64,000 bases of DNA from Alphaproteobacteria bacterium (GTDB lineage Bacteria; Pseudomonadota; Alphaproteobacteria; Micropepsales; Micropepsaceae). Below, in pieces: positions 45,108 through 54,120 of the stretch (its first letter is position 1; each line of letters opens with the position of its first letter). Below the pieces are notes generated by a model. It saw only the letters and a list, made by a program, of their open reading frames with translations, had not been told where the DNA came from and searched no databases. The stretch spans positions 22,008 through 86,007 of the forward strand of contig JAFKEW010000051.1 in the NCBI GenBank assembly GCA_017308375.1, given 5' to 3'. The translations under genes were made by a program, and so were the position numbers.

Positions 45108-45680
45108 ATGACCCGATCGCTCCTCATGCTTCTGGCGTCCATCGTCGTGGTGGTCGCTCTTGTGGTTCTATATTTGATCCCCGGCGGCAAGGGAACGGCA
45201 GAACGCCCGCCATCGCTCGCCGCGTTGAAGCCGGTGGAACAGGTGGCACCGGTGCCCGCGGTCAAATTCGTCGATGCGGCGGGGCGGGCCTATTCGCTCA
45301 AATCCTATGAGGGGCGCTATGTCCTGCTCAATCTGTGGGCAAGCTGGTGCGCGCCCTGCGTCAAGGAACTGCCTGCGCTCGCCACATTGCAGCGGGCAGT
45401 CCCGGCCAGGAATCTGGCGGTGGTGACGGTCGATGTCGAGAAGGGCGCAAAGGACAAGGCCGCGGCCTTCCTGATCGCGCACAATGCGGCGGAATTGCCG
45501 GCCTTTGCCGACCCCGACCTGAAGCTGATGCAAGCCATCAAGGCGTTCGGCCTGCCCACCACCATCCTGATCGACCGGCAGGGGCGCGAGATCGCGCGCG
45601 CCGTGGGGGCGGCGGAATGGGATACGCCGGAATCGATCGCCTGGTTCGAAAAGCTGACGGCGCCGAAACCGGCATCGTGA
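45108..45680 (+). CDS. TlpA-like thiol-disulfide oxidoreductase
   Basis: A 190-residue membrane-anchored periplasmic thioredoxin-fold protein. The N-terminal anchor is about residues 4-24 ([20 protein letters not shown]). The active site is [12 protein letters not shown] (Cys81/Cys84) and the cis-Pro is in [10 protein letters not shown]. TlpA proteins keep cytochrome c or copper-site cysteines reduced. AGGA precedes the ATG. The frame remains open far upstream across argH, but only this 3' part is coding. It is divergent from argH, an arrangement conserved in alphaproteobacteria. Confidence 0.92.
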   Translation: MTRSLLMLLASIVVVVALVVLYLIPGGKGTAERPPSLAALKPVEQVAPVPAVKFVDAAGRAYSLKSYEGRYVLLNLWASWCAPCVKELPALATLQRAVPARNLAVVTVDVEKGAKDKAAAFLIAHNAAELPAFADPDLKLMQAIKAFGLPTTILIDRQGREIARAVGAAEWDTPESIAWFEKLTAPKPAS

Positions 45681-45681
45681 C

Positions 45682-46917
45682 CTATTTCCCGGTTTCGCCC
45701 TGTCCGTTCCCGTCCGCCACCTTGCGCGCGGCGGCGACAAAGGCGTCGCGCAGCGCGTAGTGGTCATCCATATCGGCTTTCGGCCAGGCGCTGTTCAGCA
45801 CGATCACCAGATTCTCTTTCGGTGAAACGAAGATCATCTGCCCATAGATGCCGATGGCCTGGAACGAGCCATCCGGATCGATCCACCATTGATAGCCATA
45901 GCCGTAATTGGCCCAATCGCTTTTTACGCGGGTGGTGGTGGCTTTCTCGAAATAACCGTCCGCCAGAACCGGCTTGCCATCGATCACACCCTTATCGAGG
46001 GCGAGAAGGCCGACACGGCCATAATCGCGCAAGGTCATCGAAATGCAGCAGCCGCCGATTTCGAGGCCGTGACTGTCGATCATCCAGACCGCATCCTGTT
46101 CCATGCCGGCAGGCTGCCAGATTTTTTCCGACAGATAATCGGCCAGCGATTTGTGCACCGCGCGCTGTACCAATGCGCCGATCAGGTTGGATTCGCCGGT
46201 CTTGTAGACGAATTTGGTGCCGGGCGCGGCTTCGCGCGGCAAGGTCGCCATGAAGCCGATCTGAGGATCGATGGTCGGGTCTTTCGGGACATAGGTGATG
46301 AAGCGGCTGACATCGGAATTGGGATCGGAATAATCCTCGTTCCACTTCACGCCCGATGTCATGGTCAGAATGTTCCCGACACTGACGCCGTCATAGGCGG
46401 AACCCTTCAACTCCGGCAGATAGGTCGTCACCATCGCATCGGTGCCGCTGATGTAACCGTCCTTGATCGCGGCGCCGACCAGCAATGAGGTGATGGATTT
46501 CGCGACCGAGAACGAGGTCCAGCGGTCATGGGCCGTGCGGCCCAGGCCATAACGCTCCAGCACGATTTTGCCGTCCTTCAGAATCAGAAGGCCGGAAACG
46601 CGATTGGCGTCCATGAAACTTTCGGTGGAGAAAGCCTTGCCATCATGGGTGAAGGTGATGGGACCAAGGGCTGCGCCTTGCGGAAGATCGCGCACATGAT
46701 CGCCGCGTTTCACCGTGTTGACGGGGAAAAGCTTTTCGACCTGACGGAAATTGGTGCTGAGCTCATCCGGCGTCCATTCCAGCATCGAGGCCGCGTTTTC
46801 ACCCGGCGTCTTGGCTGTGGCGGCCGGTGTTTGCGCATCAGCGGCGAATGTTTCCGTTGCGAGAATGGGCGCGGTCATCAGCACGGCAATGGCCGCGGCA
46901 CAAAGAATTTTCTGCAT
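45682..46917 (-). CDS. Serine hydrolase (beta-lactamase/esterase family)
   Basis: A 411-residue secreted class C beta-lactamase-fold hydrolase. A signal peptide (MQKILCAAAIAVLMTAPILA, cleavage near residue 25) leads to the catalytic SxxK in WTSFSVAKSITSLLVG. A candidate Tyr motif lies in GRVGLLALDKG upstream of the C-terminal YGYGYQWWI block, typical of EstB/6-aminohexanoate-type hydrolases. Likely acts on esters, amides or peptides in the periplasm. GAGGGG lies before the ATG at 46917. It is convergent with tlpA (1 bp gap). Confidence 0.88.
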   Translation of the reverse strand: MQKILCAAAIAVLMTAPILATETFAADAQTPAATAKTPGENAASMLEWTPDELSTNFRQVEKLFPVNTVKRGDHVRDLPQGAALGPITFTHDGKAFSTESFMDANRVSGLLILKDGKIVLERYGLGRTAHDRWTSFSVAKSITSLLVGAAIKDGYISGTDAMVTTYLPELKGSAYDGVSVGNILTMTSGVKWNEDYSDPNSDVSRFITYVPKDPTIDPQIGFMATLPREAAPGTKFVYKTGESNLIGALVQRAVHKSLADYLSEKIWQPAGMEQDAVWMIDSHGLEIGGCCISMTLRDYGRVGLLALDKGVIDGKPVLADGYFEKATTTRVKSDWANYGYGYQWWIDPDGSFQAIGIYGQMIFVSPKENLVIVLNSAWPKADMDDHYALRDAFVAAARKVADGNGQGETGK

Positions 46918-46972
46918 GATCCCCTCTTGTTCTGGCCATCTGGCCATGACGGGGGCGTCACCGCAAGGCCGC

Positions 46973-48412
46973 TTAATCCTTCCGCGGGATTTCGCGTTCG
47001 AGGATCTTGCGGTGCATGGCCGGATCGGCTTCGGGGTTGGCGGCGCGCAAATGCCCGTTCGCGCCGGGTTCGTAAATCCGCGCCATGCTGACGGCGGATG
47101 CGGCCAATGCGAAACCGGTGGCGATCATCAGCGCGACGGTGGTGGCGTTTTCCGGCACGCGCGAGAACAACAACGCGACGAGAGCAGCGCCCGTCGTCTG
47201 CCCCAGAAGACGCGCGGTGCCCAGCATGCCGCTGGCCCCACCGCTGCGTTCGCGCGGGGCGGCGGCCAGCATGGCGCGATTGTTGGGCGACTGGAACAGG
47301 CCGAAGCCCGCGCCCGTCATCGCCATGCGCCAGACGATATCGAAATAGGTCGGGTGATGCGGCAGGAAGGCGAGCGACAGAAGGCCCGCTGCAAAGATCA
47401 AAAGCCCGATGCCGCCCAGAACGCCGGCCGAATAGCGGTCGGACAGCCGGCCGGCCAGTGGCGCGGCAAAGCCGATGGCAATCGGCCATGGCGTGATCAG
47501 CAGGCCGGTTTCCACCGCCGAAAAATGCAGATCGGTCTGCAACAGGAAGGGCAGCGAAACCAGCGCCAGCATCTGCGCTGCGAAAGAACTGATCGAGGTC
47601 GCGACCGAGAGTGTGAAAATCGGAATGCGCAGGAGGTCGACCGGCAGCAGCGGTGCCGGCATCGCAAGCTGCCTTTTGGTCAGGATGTAGCCCAATCCCG
47701 CCACCGCCAGCATTTCGAGCAGGAACAGCGGAAAGCCCTGGCCATGGCCCAGCAGGTCGATGGCCCCGATCAGAAGGCCGAAAGTGAGTGCGCTGAGGCT
47801 CGCGCTGGCGAAATCGAATTTGTGCGGCGCTTTCACCGATACCGGCAGGGCGCGGATGCCGACCGCGAAGGCAGCAATTCCGAACGGGATGTTGATCGCG
47901 AACAGCCAGGGCCAGTTCGCCACCGCCAGAATGCCGCCGGCGATTGTCGGGCCGACCGCGGCAGAGACAGCAACCACCAGCGCATTGATGCCGATGCCGC
48001 GGCCCAGCATCGCCTGCGGATAGATGTAGCGGACGAGGGCGGTGTTCACGCTCATCACACCGGCGGCGCCGAAGCCCTGGATCACGCGCGCCGCCGTCAG
48101 GGTGACGAGCGAATCCGACAGCGCACAGCCGAGCGAGGCAAGGGTGAAAAAGACCAGCCCGCCGAGATAAATCCGGCGGTAGCCGATGATGTCGCCGAGC
48201 GAGGAAAGCGGCAGAAGCGTGATGGTGATGGCCAGTTGATAGCCATTGACGATCCAGATCGAGAATGCCGGATCGGTGTGCATGTCGGCCGCGATGGTCG
48301 GCAGCGCGACATTGGCGATGGCCGAATCCATCACCGCCATGGTGATGCCGAGCGCGATGGTGACAATCGCCCAATAGCGTTGGGGAAGCGGCAAACCGTC
48401 CGGCGGAATCAT
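46973..48412 (-). CDS. MFS transporter, DHA2-like
   Basis: A 479-residue proton-driven drug/metabolite exporter with about 14 helices, as in the DHA2 subfamily. The helix 1 motif is ALGITMAVMDSAIANVALPTI; the loop 2-3 motif is LGDIIGYRRIYLGG; helix 5 (motif C-like) is INALVVAVSAAVGPTIAGGI. The start is placed at ATG 48412; an in-frame TTG at 48424 has no ribosome site. It lies 55 bp upstream of the serine hydrolase and may share its transcript. Substrate unknown. Confidence 0.92.
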   Translation of the reverse strand: MIPPDGLPLPQRYWAIVTIALGITMAVMDSAIANVALPTIAADMHTDPAFSIWIVNGYQLAITITLLPLSSLGDIIGYRRIYLGGLVFFTLASLGCALSDSLVTLTAARVIQGFGAAGVMSVNTALVRYIYPQAMLGRGIGINALVVAVSAAVGPTIAGGILAVANWPWLFAINIPFGIAAFAVGIRALPVSVKAPHKFDFASASLSALTFGLLIGAIDLLGHGQGFPLFLLEMLAVAGLGYILTKRQLAMPAPLLPVDLLRIPIFTLSVATSISSFAAQMLALVSLPFLLQTDLHFSAVETGLLITPWPIAIGFAAPLAGRLSDRYSAGVLGGIGLLIFAAGLLSLAFLPHHPTYFDIVWRMAMTGAGFGLFQSPNNRAMLAAAPRERSGGASGMLGTARLLGQTTGAALVALLFSRVPENATTVALMIATGFALAASAVSMARIYEPGANGHLRAANPEADPAMHRKILEREIPRKD

Positions 48413-48527
48413 CGGCTCACACAATGGCAGTCGGCGGTCTTGCTATGCCAAAGCCGCCGCTTGTGCAAAGGGGGCTGTGCGCATGATGCGGCTGCGTGAA
48501 ACGCAACCGTCCTGCCGGTTGCCCCGG

Positions 48528-48555
48528 CCCGGTTGTGGTGGCCCGGTTGTGGTGG
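48528..48555. repeat. 14-bp tandem duplication
   Basis: CCCGGTTGTGGTGG is repeated twice without a gap (48528-48541, 48542-48555). It sits in the 287-bp region between the MFS gene and the methyltransferase, which shows no other gene. Confidence 0.75.
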
Positions 48556-48699
48556 CAAGGCTGGCGGTGTTAGGTTTACTCCATGACAGGATGTTTCACA
48601 GAGCGGCTTCTGAAAGAGCGACTTCGCTGACCGGCCCCCTCATGGTCTGAGCCGGGCCGGGCGCGATGTTGTTCTCTTTTTTTCCAGCCGGAGTGTCTC

Positions 48700-49521
48700 A
48701 TGTCTTCTCAAACACCGTCTTCCCAAACGTCTGCCGGTTCGCCGCAAATGGATCATGCCCATGCGGCGCAGATCGCCGATCAGTTCACCCGTCAGGCGGC
48801 GGATTTCGCCCGCTCGCCCGCCCTCCACAATGACGAGGCGCTGAAGCGTCTGGTCGATGCGGCGCGCCCGCGTGCCGGCGATGTCTCGCTCGATGTCGCC
48901 TGTGGGCCGGGCACGGTGGTGATGGCGTTTGCTGCGCGCATCGCCCATGCCACGGGGATCGACGCCACCGCGGCGATGCTGGATGAGGCGCGCCGGATCG
49001 CGGGCGAACGCAAGGTTTCCAACGTCACCTGGCATCAGGGCGATGTCTATGCGCTGCCTTTCGCCGATGGCAGTTTTGACATTGTGAGTTGCCGCTTTGC
49101 CTTTCATCATCTGCAACGCCCGGCCGATGCCTTCGCCGAGATGGTGCGGGTGTGCCGCAGCGGCGGGCGCGTGGTGCTGTGCGATGGCGTGGTGTCCGGC
49201 GATCCGGCCAAGGCCGATGCCTTCAACCGGATGGAGCTGTTTCGCGATCCTTCCACGGTGGAATTCCGCACGCTGGATTATCTGGCCGGTCTCTATGGCC
49301 GTCACGATCTGCCGTCACCGGCGATGGAGGCCCATCGCCTGACCGTCACGATGAATCAACTGGTGGCGCACGCCTTCCCCGAAAATGACGATCGCGAAGG
49401 GCTGCACCGGATGATTTGGGATTCGGTTGAGGGCGACAAGCTCGGCATGCTGGCCAAACGCGACGGCGATGACGTGCAATTGTCCTATTCAGGCGTGATC
49501 CTGAGCGCGGTGAAGCGGTAA
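48700..49521 (+). CDS. Class I SAM-dependent methyltransferase (UbiE/Methyltransf_11-like)
   Basis: A 273-residue methyltransferase. Motif I is SLDVACGPGTVVMAFAAR, motif II is TGIDATAAMLDEARR, and motif post-I is LPFADGSFDIVSCRFAFHHLQRPADAFAEMVRVCRSGGRVVL. The N-terminal Ser/Gln-rich segment (1-20) is probably disordered. UbiE-like proteins methylate quinones, but no other quinone gene is adjacent, so the substrate is open. It ends 13 bp before an inverted REP-like doublet. Confidence 0.9.
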   Translation: MSSQTPSSQTSAGSPQMDHAHAAQIADQFTRQAADFARSPALHNDEALKRLVDAARPRAGDVSLDVACGPGTVVMAFAARIAHATGIDATAAMLDEARRIAGERKVSNVTWHQGDVYALPFADGSFDIVSCRFAFHHLQRPADAFAEMVRVCRSGGRVVLCDGVVSGDPAKADAFNRMELFRDPSTVEFRTLDYLAGLYGRHDLPSPAMEAHRLTVTMNQLVAHAFPENDDREGLHRMIWDSVEGDKLGMLAKRDGDDVQLSYSGVILSAVKR

Positions 49522-49534
49522 GGAACCGCGGATT

Positions 49535-49571
49535 GTCATGGCCTGCAACTGCAGGCCATCCAGGTGATGCA
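49535..49571 (+). repeat. REP-like palindromic repeat, copy 2
   Basis: A 37-bp element with a perfect 10-bp stem (ATGGCCTGCA / TGCAGGCCAT) and AC loop followed by CCAGGTGATGCA. Same family as 9685-9721. With the inverted copy at 49629-49660 it forms a doublet in the gap between convergent genes. Confidence 0.75.
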
Positions 49572-49628
49572 AAGCATATGTTGGCAAATCCGTCTCCGTC
49601 CGGCTTTCGAAGATAGGCGCGAACTTCA

Positions 49629-49660
49629 ACTGGATGGCCCGCACGCTGGCGGGCCATGAC
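49629..49660 (-). repeat. REP-like palindromic repeat, copy 3 (inverted)
   Basis: On the minus strand it reads GTCATGGCCCGC, a 6-nt loop, GCGGGCCATCCAG. The head GTCATGGCC and the tail CCATCCAG match copy 2, but the loop is larger. CCATGACAACA is repeated just beyond it (49654-49664 and 49668-49678). Confidence 0.7.
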
Positions 49661-49705
49661 AACAGAGCCATGACAACAAACGTGTAAATTCGACTGGAAA
49701 ATGCG

Positions 49706-50581
49706 TTACCGCGTCGGGACCGGTTTTTCGCCGCGATAATCGTAGAAGCCGCGGCCGGTTTTCTGGCCCAGCCATCCCGCCTCGACATACTTCACCAGAA
49801 GCGGGCAGGGGCGGTATTTGGAATCGGCGAGACCCTCGTAAAGCACCTGCATCACCGACAGACAGGTGTCGAGCCCGATGAAATCGGCCAGTTGCAGCGG
49901 CCCCATCGGGTGATTGGCGCCAAGCCGCATCGCGGTGTCGATCGCCTCCACATTGCCGACGCCTTCGTACAGCGTGTAGACCGCCTCGTTGATCATCGGC
50001 AGCAGGATGCGGTTGACGATGAAGGCCGGAAAGTCTTCGGCATAAGCCGCGGTCTTGCCGACGCGGCGCACGATGTCGAGCGCGGCCTGGAAGGTGGCGT
50101 CATCGGTGGCGATGCCGCGGATCACCTCCACCAGCTGCATCATCGGCACCGGGTTCATGAAATGCAGGCCGATGAAACGCTCCGGCCGGTCGGTGGCGGC
50201 GGCCAGCCGCGTCACCGAAATGGACGAGGTGTTGGTGGCGATCAATGCGGTCTCGTTCAGGCGCGGGCAGAGATCCTGGAAAATCTTGCGCTTGACCGAT
50301 TCATCTTCGGTCGCCGCTTCGATCACCAGTTCGCGGTCCTTCAGGCTGTCGAGATCGGCGGCCTTGTGGATGTGCGCCAGCGCGGGTTCGATAGCGGCGT
50401 CCTTGATCAGACCGCGTGCCGCCTGCCGGTGCAAATTGTGCGCGATGCGCTCCAACCCCTTGTCCACCGCTTCCGGATTGATGTCGTAAAGGGTGACATC
50501 AAATCCGTTCAACGCCAGAACATGGGCGATGCCGTTGCCCATCTGGCCGGCGCCGATCACCCCTACGCGTTCGATGCTCAT
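49706..50581 (-). CDS. 3-hydroxybutyryl-CoA dehydrogenase
   Basis: A 291-residue NAD(P)-dependent dehydrogenase of the 3-hydroxyacyl-CoA family. Nucleotide motif VGVIGAGQMGNGIAHVLA; catalytic His in GLHFMNPVPMMQLVEVI; the C-terminal dimer domain includes RLGANHPMGPLQLADFIGLD. GGGAG precedes the ATG at 50581; an open frame to 50614 adds 11 unlikely residues. Position downstream of etfBA fits an acyl-CoA/beta-oxidation electron path: dehydrogenase substrates feed ETF, and this enzyme oxidises the hydroxyacyl-CoA. Confidence 0.95.
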   Translation of the reverse strand: MSIERVGVIGAGQMGNGIAHVLALNGFDVTLYDINPEAVDKGLERIAHNLHRQAARGLIKDAAIEPALAHIHKAADLDSLKDRELVIEAATEDESVKRKIFQDLCPRLNETALIATNTSSISVTRLAAATDRPERFIGLHFMNPVPMMQLVEVIRGIATDDATFQAALDIVRRVGKTAAYAEDFPAFIVNRILLPMINEAVYTLYEGVGNVEAIDTAMRLGANHPMGPLQLADFIGLDTCLSVMQVLYEGLADSKYRPCPLLVKYVEAGWLGQKTGRGFYDYRGEKPVPTR

Positions 50582-50614
50582 GAAGCTCCCGCTATACGGT
50601 CCGCTATCCCGCAA

Positions 50615-51556
50615 TCAATAGCCCAATTTCGTCAGTTCTTCTTCCATTTCCGGCAGCGCCTTGAACAGATCGGCCACAAGGCCGTAATCGGCGACCTGGA
50701 AGATAGGTGCTTCCTCATCCTTGTTGATGGCGGCAATGACCTTGGAATCCTTCATCCCGGCCAGATGCTGGATCGCCCCGGAAATACCCACCGCGATGTA
50801 GAGCTCCGGCGCTACAACCTTGCCGGTCTGGCCCACCTGATAATCGTTGGGAACGAAGCCCGCATCGACGGCGGCGCGGCTGGCACCCACGGCGGCATGC
50901 AACTTGTCCGCGATCTTGTCCAGCAGGTGGAAATTGTCGCCCGACTGCATGCCGCGGCCGCCGGAGATCACGATCTTGGCCGAGGTCAGTTCGGGCCGCT
51001 CGGACTTCGAAAGCTCCTCACCGACGAATTTGGAAATGCCGGGATCGGCGGCGGCCGAAATCTTTTCGACGCTGGCCGAACCTGTGGCCTCCGCCGCCTT
51101 GAAGGCGGTGGTGCGCACGGTGATGACCTTCTTGCCTTCGGGGGCCTGCACGGTCTGAATCGCGTTGCCGGCATAGATCGGCCGCTCGAACGTATCGGGG
51201 CTGACCACCTTCAGGATTTCGGAAATCTGCGGCACATCCAGTTTCGCCGCCACGCGCGGCAGATAGTTTTTGCCGTTGGTGGTGGCAGGCGCCAGGATCG
51301 CGTCATACTTGTCCGCAAGGCTCAGGATCAGCGCTTCCACCGATTCCGCGACCAGCTTGGCGTATTGCGCATCGTCGGCCAGCAGCACCTTTTCCACCCC
51401 GGCAAGCTTGGCGGCGGCGTCGGCGACGGCACCGGCATCCTGTCCGGCAACCAGCACATGCACCGGCGCGCCCAACTGGGCGGCGGCGGTCACGGCCTTC
51501 GCGGTCTGCTCTTTCAGGGTCTTGTTGTCGTGTTCGGCAATGACAAGGCTGGTCAT
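50615..51556 (-). CDS. etfA: Electron transfer flavoprotein subunit alpha EtfA
   Basis: A 313-residue subunit carrying FAD. The C-terminal FAD domain has [45 protein letters not shown] and [20 protein letters not shown]. With EtfB it takes electrons from acyl-CoA and related dehydrogenases and passes them to ETF-ubiquinone oxidoreductase. The start overlaps the etfB stop by 4 bp (ATGA). Co-transcribed with etfB and probably with the hydroxyacyl-CoA dehydrogenase 33 bp downstream. Confidence 0.97.
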   Translation of the reverse strand: MTSLVIAEHDNKTLKEQTAKAVTAAAQLGAPVHVLVAGQDAGAVADAAAKLAGVEKVLLADDAQYAKLVAESVEALILSLADKYDAILAPATTNGKNYLPRVAAKLDVPQISEILKVVSPDTFERPIYAGNAIQTVQAPEGKKVITVRTTAFKAAEATGSASVEKISAAADPGISKFVGEELSKSERPELTSAKIVISGGRGMQSGDNFHLLDKIADKLHAAVGASRAAVDAGFVPNDYQVGQTGKVVAPELYIAVGISGAIQHLAGMKDSKVIAAINKDEEAPIFQVADYGLVADLFKALPEMEEELTKLGY

Positions 51557-52305
51557 GGCAGCACTCCCGCCTCGTTTTTGAGTTTGTCGACAAGTTCGGC
51601 GACCGTTTTCACCTTCACGCCGGCCTGGCGCTTGGGCGGTTCGGTCACTTTCAGCACTTTCAGCCGCGGCGCGGTATCCACGCCGTAATCGGCCGGTGTC
51701 TTGTCGTCGATCGGCTTCTTCTTGGCCTTCATGATGTTCGGCAGCGAGGCATAGCGCGGCTCGTTCAGGCGCAAATCCACCGTCATGATCGCGGGCGTCT
51801 TCACTTCCACGGTCTGAAGCCCGCCGTCGATTTCGCGTTCGATCCGGGCGGTACCCTCACCCAGCTCCAGCTTGTGGGCGAAGGTGCCCTGCGGCCAGCC
51901 CAGAAGGGCGGCCAGCATCTGGCCGGTCTGGTTGGAATCGTCGTCGATCGCCTGCTTGCCCAGAATGACCAGGCCGGGCTGTTCCGCCTCGACAATCCCT
52001 TTCAGGATCTTGGCGACGGCCAAAGGCTCCACATCGCCGTCCACCTTCACCAGGATGCCGCGGTCGGCCCCCATGGCAAGGGCGGTGCGGATGGTTTCGC
52101 TGGCCTGGGCCGGGCCGATGGAGACGGCAACCACTTCGGTGGCCTTGCCCTTTTCTTTCAGGCGAACCGCTTCTTCGACGCAGATTTCGTCGAACGGGTT
52201 CATGCTCATTTTGACGTTTGCGAGATCGACCCCGGTCTGGTCCGCCTTCACGCGAACCTTCACATTGTAGTCGATCACCCGCTTCACGGGGACCAATACC
52301 TTCAT
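51553..52305 (-). CDS. etfB: Electron transfer flavoprotein subunit beta EtfB
   Basis: A 250-residue subunit that binds AMP and shapes the ETF dimer. Typical sequence: [41 protein letters not shown] and the recognition-loop region near [22 protein letters not shown], which contacts partner dehydrogenases. It is first in the etfB-etfA-hydroxyacyl-CoA dehydrogenase run. A TTGACA promoter lies about 90-115 bp upstream. Confidence 0.97.
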   Translation of the reverse strand: MKVLVPVKRVIDYNVKVRVKADQTGVDLANVKMSMNPFDEICVEEAVRLKEKGKATEVVAVSIGPAQASETIRTALAMGADRGILVKVDGDVEPLAVAKILKGIVEAEQPGLVILGKQAIDDDSNQTGQMLAALLGWPQGTFAHKLELGEGTARIEREIDGGLQTVEVKTPAIMTVDLRLNEPRYASLPNIMKAKKKPIDDKTPADYGVDTAPRLKVLKVTEPPKRQAGVKVKTVAELVDKLKNEAGVLP

Positions 52306-52392
52306 CGTTTCAGAATGCCTTCCCGCCTAAGGGCCCTTCCCACAAAGGCGCCAAAGGGTTTGGTGCCAGGGCCGTCATTTGTGCGGCGCAAA

Positions 52393-52421
52393 AACTAGGC
52401 AAAGCGGACCGAGCCTGTCAA
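52393..52421 (-). promoter_or_regulatory. Predicted etfBA promoter
   Basis: Exact minus-strand TTGACA (52416-52421), a 17-bp spacer and CTAGTT (52393-52398; TAGTTT if the spacer is 18). Leader about 80 nt. The rest of the 248-bp gap holds only the cytochrome c terminator. Confidence 0.5.
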
Positions 52422-52480
52422 CGAAGAGGCCGGTCCCGCCCGCAAGAAACCGCCCTGTTCGCAAAAACCCGTGCCGTCCG

Positions 52481-52529
52481 CAAAAAGAAGACCCGCCCTC
52501 TACCCTGCAATGCAGCAGGAAGGCGGGTC
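52481..52529 (-). terminator. Intrinsic terminator of the cytochrome c gene
   Basis: On the minus strand GACCCGCC (52522-52529) pairs with GGCGGGTC (52490-52497) and is followed by TTCTTTTTG. It starts 25 bp after the cytochrome c stop codon. Confidence 0.75.
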
Positions 52530-52553
52530 CCGCGTCATTCCGCCGCGTCTGGT

Positions 52554-52940
52554 CTATTTCAGGGTTTCCAGGAACGCGATCAGATCGGCGCGCTGGTTTT
52601 TGCTGGAGAGACCGGCGAAGGGCATCTTGTTGCCGGGAACCACCTGTGCGGGGTGGGTGATATAGGCGTCCAGCTTTTCCGGGGTCCAGGTGATGTTCGA
52701 TTTCTTCATCGCGGGCGAGAAGTTGAAGCCCGGTACGGTCGCGGCCTTGCTGCCCACGATGCCCCACAGATTGGGGCCGATCTTGTTGGGCGCGCCCTTC
52801 GTCGCGCTGTGACAGATGGCGCAACGCTTGAAGACGTTGGCGCCCTTCTTCGCGTCGCCAGCGGCCTGTGCGCTGCTGACGGCGAGGCCGAACGCCAATG
52901 CTGCTGCTGCGGCCACAAGAGCCTGTGCTGATATACGCAT
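52554..52940 (-). CDS. c-type cytochrome (class I, c2/cyt c550-like)
   Basis: A 128-residue periplasmic cytochrome. Signal peptide of about 26 residues (ends VSSAQA), haem motif CAICH (Cys40, Cys43, His44) and axial Met106 in GNKMPFAG. The pattern IGPNLWGIVGSKAATVPGF is typical of mitochondrial-type class I cytochromes. It carries electrons between the bc1 complex and an oxidase or other acceptor. The ATG at 52940 begins the signal peptide; a longer frame upstream is not supported. It is followed by a clear terminator. Confidence 0.93.
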   Translation of the reverse strand: MRISAQALVAAAAALAFGLAVSSAQAAGDAKKGANVFKRCAICHSATKGAPNKIGPNLWGIVGSKAATVPGFNFSPAMKKSNITWTPEKLDAYITHPAQVVPGNKMPFAGLSSKNQRADLIAFLETLK

Positions 52941-53086
52941 GCTGACCACCCTCGGTTTGCGATACGATACCGTCTTACCGCCGCCGTGTGGCACGCCGCT
53001 ACGGAAGGATCGCCGCAAGGACAAAACGCGCAGGGGGTGGCCGCTCACCCGCGCCATAACCATTTTTCATGTGTGGGAAAGGGCGT

Positions 53087-53572
53087 TCAGGGCGTGCTTT
53101 CCGCGTTGCCGGTGGCAGCGGTTTGGATGCTGAGATGGGCCCGCAGCAGCGTCACAAATGCGATGACGGCCAGAATGGCCGACAAGGCGTGCCCTGCTTC
53201 CCAGCGGATGCGATAGACGGTCCAGTCCTGCGGCAGGGTGGCGGCCGTCCATCCGTTCAGCGCGTCGTTCACCGGTGCGTTGAAAACGAAGAAACAGGCG
53301 AGCATCAAACCATAGCACGCGGTCGCGATCAGATAGGTGCGGAAGAGGGGGGTGTGGTTGCGCGACCATGCCAGAAGCCACAGTGACGTGAGCAGGGCCA
53401 GAATCTCCACCGGGCCGAACACATCGCCCCAGCCGCGATAGAGACTGTGCTGGATGGCAAGCCACAGGGGGCCGTCCAGGCTCAGCTTCGAGGCCATCTC
53501 CAGCACATGCGCGAGCGGCGCCGTGGTGGCGATGAAGGCGATCACCAGATTGATGAGGACAAGCGGACGCAT
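53087..53572 (-). CDS. DUF1772-like four-helix membrane protein
   Basis: A 161-residue membrane protein with four predicted helices (about 3-22, 50-70, 80-100 and 132-150). The motif FVFNAPVNDALNGW followed by WTVYRIRWEAGHALSAILAVIAF resembles the NxPxN and WxxxHxxR region of DUF1772/anthrone-oxygenase-like proteins. The function of bacterial members is unclear. It is transcribed toward the cytochrome c gene with about 145 bp between; no link is evident. Confidence 0.7.
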   Translation of the reverse strand: MRPLVLINLVIAFIATTAPLAHVLEMASKLSLDGPLWLAIQHSLYRGWGDVFGPVEILALLTSLWLLAWSRNHTPLFRTYLIATACYGLMLACFFVFNAPVNDALNGWTAATLPQDWTVYRIRWEAGHALSAILAVIAFVTLLRAHLSIQTAATGNAESTP

Positions 53573-53681
53573 CGGGCACCAATGTTAGAGCGAGTTGGGC
53601 CGCAATTGAAACGCCGCGCCTGCCGCGACAGGGGCGCCGCGTCCGGCTAGACTGCGCGGGCGCTTGCGGAAGGACCTGCCG

Positions 53682-54101
53682 ATGGCCACAGCCTGCCGGC
53701 CCGAGGGATGGCACAGCGTGACGCCCCGCCTGGTGGCACGCGATGCCGAGGCACTGGTCACCTTCCTGAAGGCAGCGTTTGCAGCCAGTGGGGAGTACAG
53801 GCCTGATGGTCCATCGGAAATCCGGATCGGCGATTCCATCGTGATGGTGGGCGGCGCGGGCGTGCGGGCGGCGATGGGCAGCTTTCTCTATCACTATGTC
53901 GAAGACGCCGATGCCGTTTATGCGCGCGCGGTGGCTGCGGGCGCAGAGGTGGTGGAGCCGCCCTGCGATACCCATTATGGCGACCGCCGGGCCACCGTGC
54001 GCGATCCGGCCGGCAATCTGTGGCAGATTGCGACCCATGTCGAAGATGTGCCGCTGGACGAAATCCGCCGCCGGATGATGACCGGCAAATCCGGCCAGTA
54101 A
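53682..54101 (+). CDS. VOC family protein (PhnB/YdeI-type glyoxalase-like)
   Basis: A 139-residue vicinal-oxygen-chelate protein. GWHSVTPRLVARDAEALVTFLKAAFAA and VEDADAVYARAVAAGAEVVEPPCDTHYGDRRATVRDPAGNLWQIATHVED are characteristic of the PhnB-like subgroup. The start follows GGAAGGA by 7 nt. It is followed after 19 bp by an MBL-fold gene and is probably co-transcribed with it. Ligand unknown. Confidence 0.88.
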   Translation: MATACRPEGWHSVTPRLVARDAEALVTFLKAAFAASGEYRPDGPSEIRIGDSIVMVGGAGVRAAMGSFLYHYVEDADAVYARAVAAGAEVVEPPCDTHYGDRRATVRDPAGNLWQIATHVEDVPLDEIRRRMMTGKSGQ

Positions 54102-54120
54102 ATTTTTGGGAGAACGCCCG

